Below, one piece after another: positions 15,847 through 16,335 of a stretch of DNA of 16,335 bases. The DNA is from Clostridia bacterium (GTDB lineage Bacteria; Bacillota; Clostridia; Christensenellales; UBA1242). Made by a program: the position numbers and the translations under genes. The notes below the pieces were generated by a model, which worked only from the letters and a program-made list of their open reading frames with translations, did not search any database and was not told the DNA's origin. The stretch is from positions 1 to 16,335 of the forward strand of contig JAFVTB010000012.1 of assembly GCA_017503445.1 (NCBI GenBank), read 5' to 3'. The first letter of the stretch is position 1. Each line of letters opens with the position of its first letter.

Positions 15847-15946
15847 GGGCGCCGAAAACACTCCCTGCGGTCGTTGGCTCGCTTTATCGCCCGCGGGGCT
15901 CCCCGCGCTCTCCGCTCGGCTCCGCCTCGCCCGTTTTCGGCGCCTC
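15846..15946. repeat. GC-rich palindromic element with 12-bp arms
   Basis: Perfect 12-base arms GGCGCCGAAAAC (15848-15859) and its complement (15933-15944) enclose a 73-base GC-rich core. The pairing extends two more bases outward with one G-T pair. The core holds a nested hairpin CGCGGGG-CT-CCCCGCG (15892-15907). The composition contrasts sharply with the AT-rich surroundings. It starts right after the nucleoside hydrolase stop codon. There is no T run, so it is not a standard terminator; it resembles an extragenic REP/BIME-type or mobile palindrome. Confidence 0.7.
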
Positions 15947-15993
15947 TAACAATGCCCGCGGGGCTTCCCGCCCGCCGGTTCGGTAGAGAGGCG
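15941..15993. repeat. Second GC-rich inverted repeat overlapping the first
   Basis: CGCCTCT (15941-15947) pairs with AGAGGCG (15987-15993). The loop contains GCCCGCGGGGCTTCCCGC (15954-15971), a near copy of the segment at 15889-15906 in the first element. Its left arm uses bases 15941-15944 of the first element's right arm, so the two folds compete. Confidence 0.5.
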
Positions 15994-16030
15994 GAAAAAA
16001 TAAAAAGGCGAAATGTCACGAACGCCTTTT
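15992..16030 (-). terminator. Terminator, best read on the minus strand
   Basis: An 8-bp stem (AAAAGGCG/CGCCTTTT, 16003-16030) with a 12-base loop. On the minus strand it is followed by TTTTTATTTTTT, a good U tract; on the plus strand only four T are available. It would end transcripts of the gene entering from the right edge and may also help stop the nucleoside hydrolase transcript. Confidence 0.65.
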
Positions 16031-16032
16031 AA

Positions 16033-16080
16033 TAACTAAGATTTTTGTAACTAAGATAACTTTAAATAATTGTAACTAAG
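16033..16080. repeat. Three direct repeats of TAACTAAG
   Basis: TAACTAAG occurs at 16033-16040, 16048-16055 and 16073-16080. The last two are part of the longer TTGTAACTAAG (16045-16055, 16070-16080), exactly 25 bases apart. The sequence between is A/T-rich. The repeats may be binding sites for a protein or an RNA feature; nothing in the window says which. Confidence 0.6.
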
Positions 16081-16168
16081 TTTATATTAACGGATTTCTT
16101 AAAAAACAGTTTCGTATCACCACCTTTTATTTATGTATGTTCTGCTATTGTTTTATTGTCTTGATTTG

Positions 16169-16197
16169 TTGCAATTTGTCACCTTTGCCATTATAAT
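16169..16197 (+). promoter_or_regulatory. Orphan plus-strand promoter in a convergent intergenic region
   Basis: TTGCAA (16169-16174), a 17-base spacer and a perfect TATAAT (16192-16197). It points into the 3' end of the minus-strand gene at the right edge. No gene with a ribosome site follows; the only ATG soon after (16221) opens a 7-codon frame. It could drive an antisense or small RNA. Confidence 0.45.
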
Positions 16198-16277
16198 GAA
16201 ACTGTAGCCGGTTGTGCTAAATGAAAAGAACATTGAAAATTTAATCATTTTAAGTTGACTTTAAAGAAAATGGGAAA

Positions 16278-16335
16278 TTAAATCTCCAAAACGAAAGCTG
16301 GGCGCACGCCGCTGGAACCGTCCACATTGCCGCCG
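16278..16335 (-). CDS. C-terminal end of a DUF6273-like protein, partial
   Basis: Reading leftwards from the right edge gives GGNVDGSSGVRPAFVLEI and then a TAA stop at 16280-16278. The G-V-R-P-A-F/L ending a few residues before the stop is typical of DUF6273-type domains found at the C-termini of secreted or surface proteins of Clostridia. Only 18 codons lie in the window, so the assignment rests on this tail and on the terminator at 15992-16030 downstream. The gene would be convergent with the nucleoside hydrolase gene. Confidence 0.55.
   Translation of the reverse strand, partial: GGNVDGSSGVRPAFVLEI

Larger units (their letters stand above)
16031..16277. other. AT-rich intergenic region between convergent genes
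   Basis: About 250 bases hold no convincing gene. Contents are the TAACTAAG repeats, the orphan TATAAT promoter, and on the minus strand AAAGGTGGTGAT (16127-16116), which differs at one base from the ideal anti-16S sequence AAAGGAGGTGAT. The reading frames after that site are short: 15 codons if CTG at 16109 is the start. Confidence 0.5.

Noticed and set aside
15723..16019. Minus-strand 98-codon frame rich in R, G and A
   Set aside because: It lies over the GC-rich palindromes and the end of the nucleoside hydrolase gene. The composition only reflects the GC content, and no family or ribosome site is visible.
1..16335. Alternative genetic code (TGA as Trp)
   Set aside because: The ftsH and CvpA genes end in TGA at the expected lengths, and no in-frame TGA occurs within the 3,039-codon giant frame.

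Overview
The window looks like chromosomal DNA from an uncultured, low-to-mid-GC Gram-positive bacterium of the Bacillota/Clostridia type. The evidence is the FtsH and CvpA protein types, an elongator tRNA-Met very close to the Bacillus form, sigma-A-like promoters with 17-18 bp spacers, strong Shine-Dalgarno sites, U-tract terminators, and a giant surface protein built from InlB-type and GLUG repeats. TAA, TGA and TAG all serve as stops, so the standard bacterial code applies. The species cannot be named from this sequence alone.

Layout. (1) Positions 1-9117, minus strand: one uninterrupted reading frame of at least 3,039 codons that runs off the left edge. It encodes a secreted giant with a signal peptide, InlB-like B-repeat modules, and seven large tandem units of about 340-380 residues made of GLUG motifs. 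It has its own promoter and sits behind the terminator of the next gene. (2) Positions 9260-12680, minus strand: a CvpA-family membrane protein, then the membrane protease FtsH with a SHOCT-like C-terminal tail, then a 182-residue single-pass membrane protein whose ATG overlaps the ftsH stop codon. (3) Positions 12808-14502, minus strand: a 564-residue membrane-anchored, very acidic coiled-coil protein carrying an AT-hook-like motif, with its own promoter and terminator. (4) Positions 14503-14722: a divergent promoter region with one minus-strand promoter and two near-perfect plus-strand promoters in tandem. (5) Positions 14723-14908, plus strand: tRNA-Met(CAT) and tRNA-Glu(TTC), one base apart, closed by a 10-bp GAAA-loop terminator. 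(6) Positions 14947-15846, plus strand: a nucleoside-hydrolase-family protein whose start codon lies 6 bases after a -10 box, so its mRNA is probably leaderless. (7) Positions 15847-16277: a non-coding stretch with a GC-rich palindromic element, a terminator, three copies of an 8-bp direct repeat, and an orphan plus-strand promoter. (8) Positions 16278-16335, minus strand: the last 18 codons of a gene ending in a GVRPAF-type tail, as seen in DUF6273-type proteins.

How the parts may fit: the CvpA/FtsH/182-residue group forms a membrane-protein quality-control cluster, and the 564-residue protein is a further envelope protein beside it. The giant protein is a probable adhesin or surface fibre. 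The tRNAs and the nucleoside hydrolase belong to translation and nucleoside salvage and run in the opposite direction.
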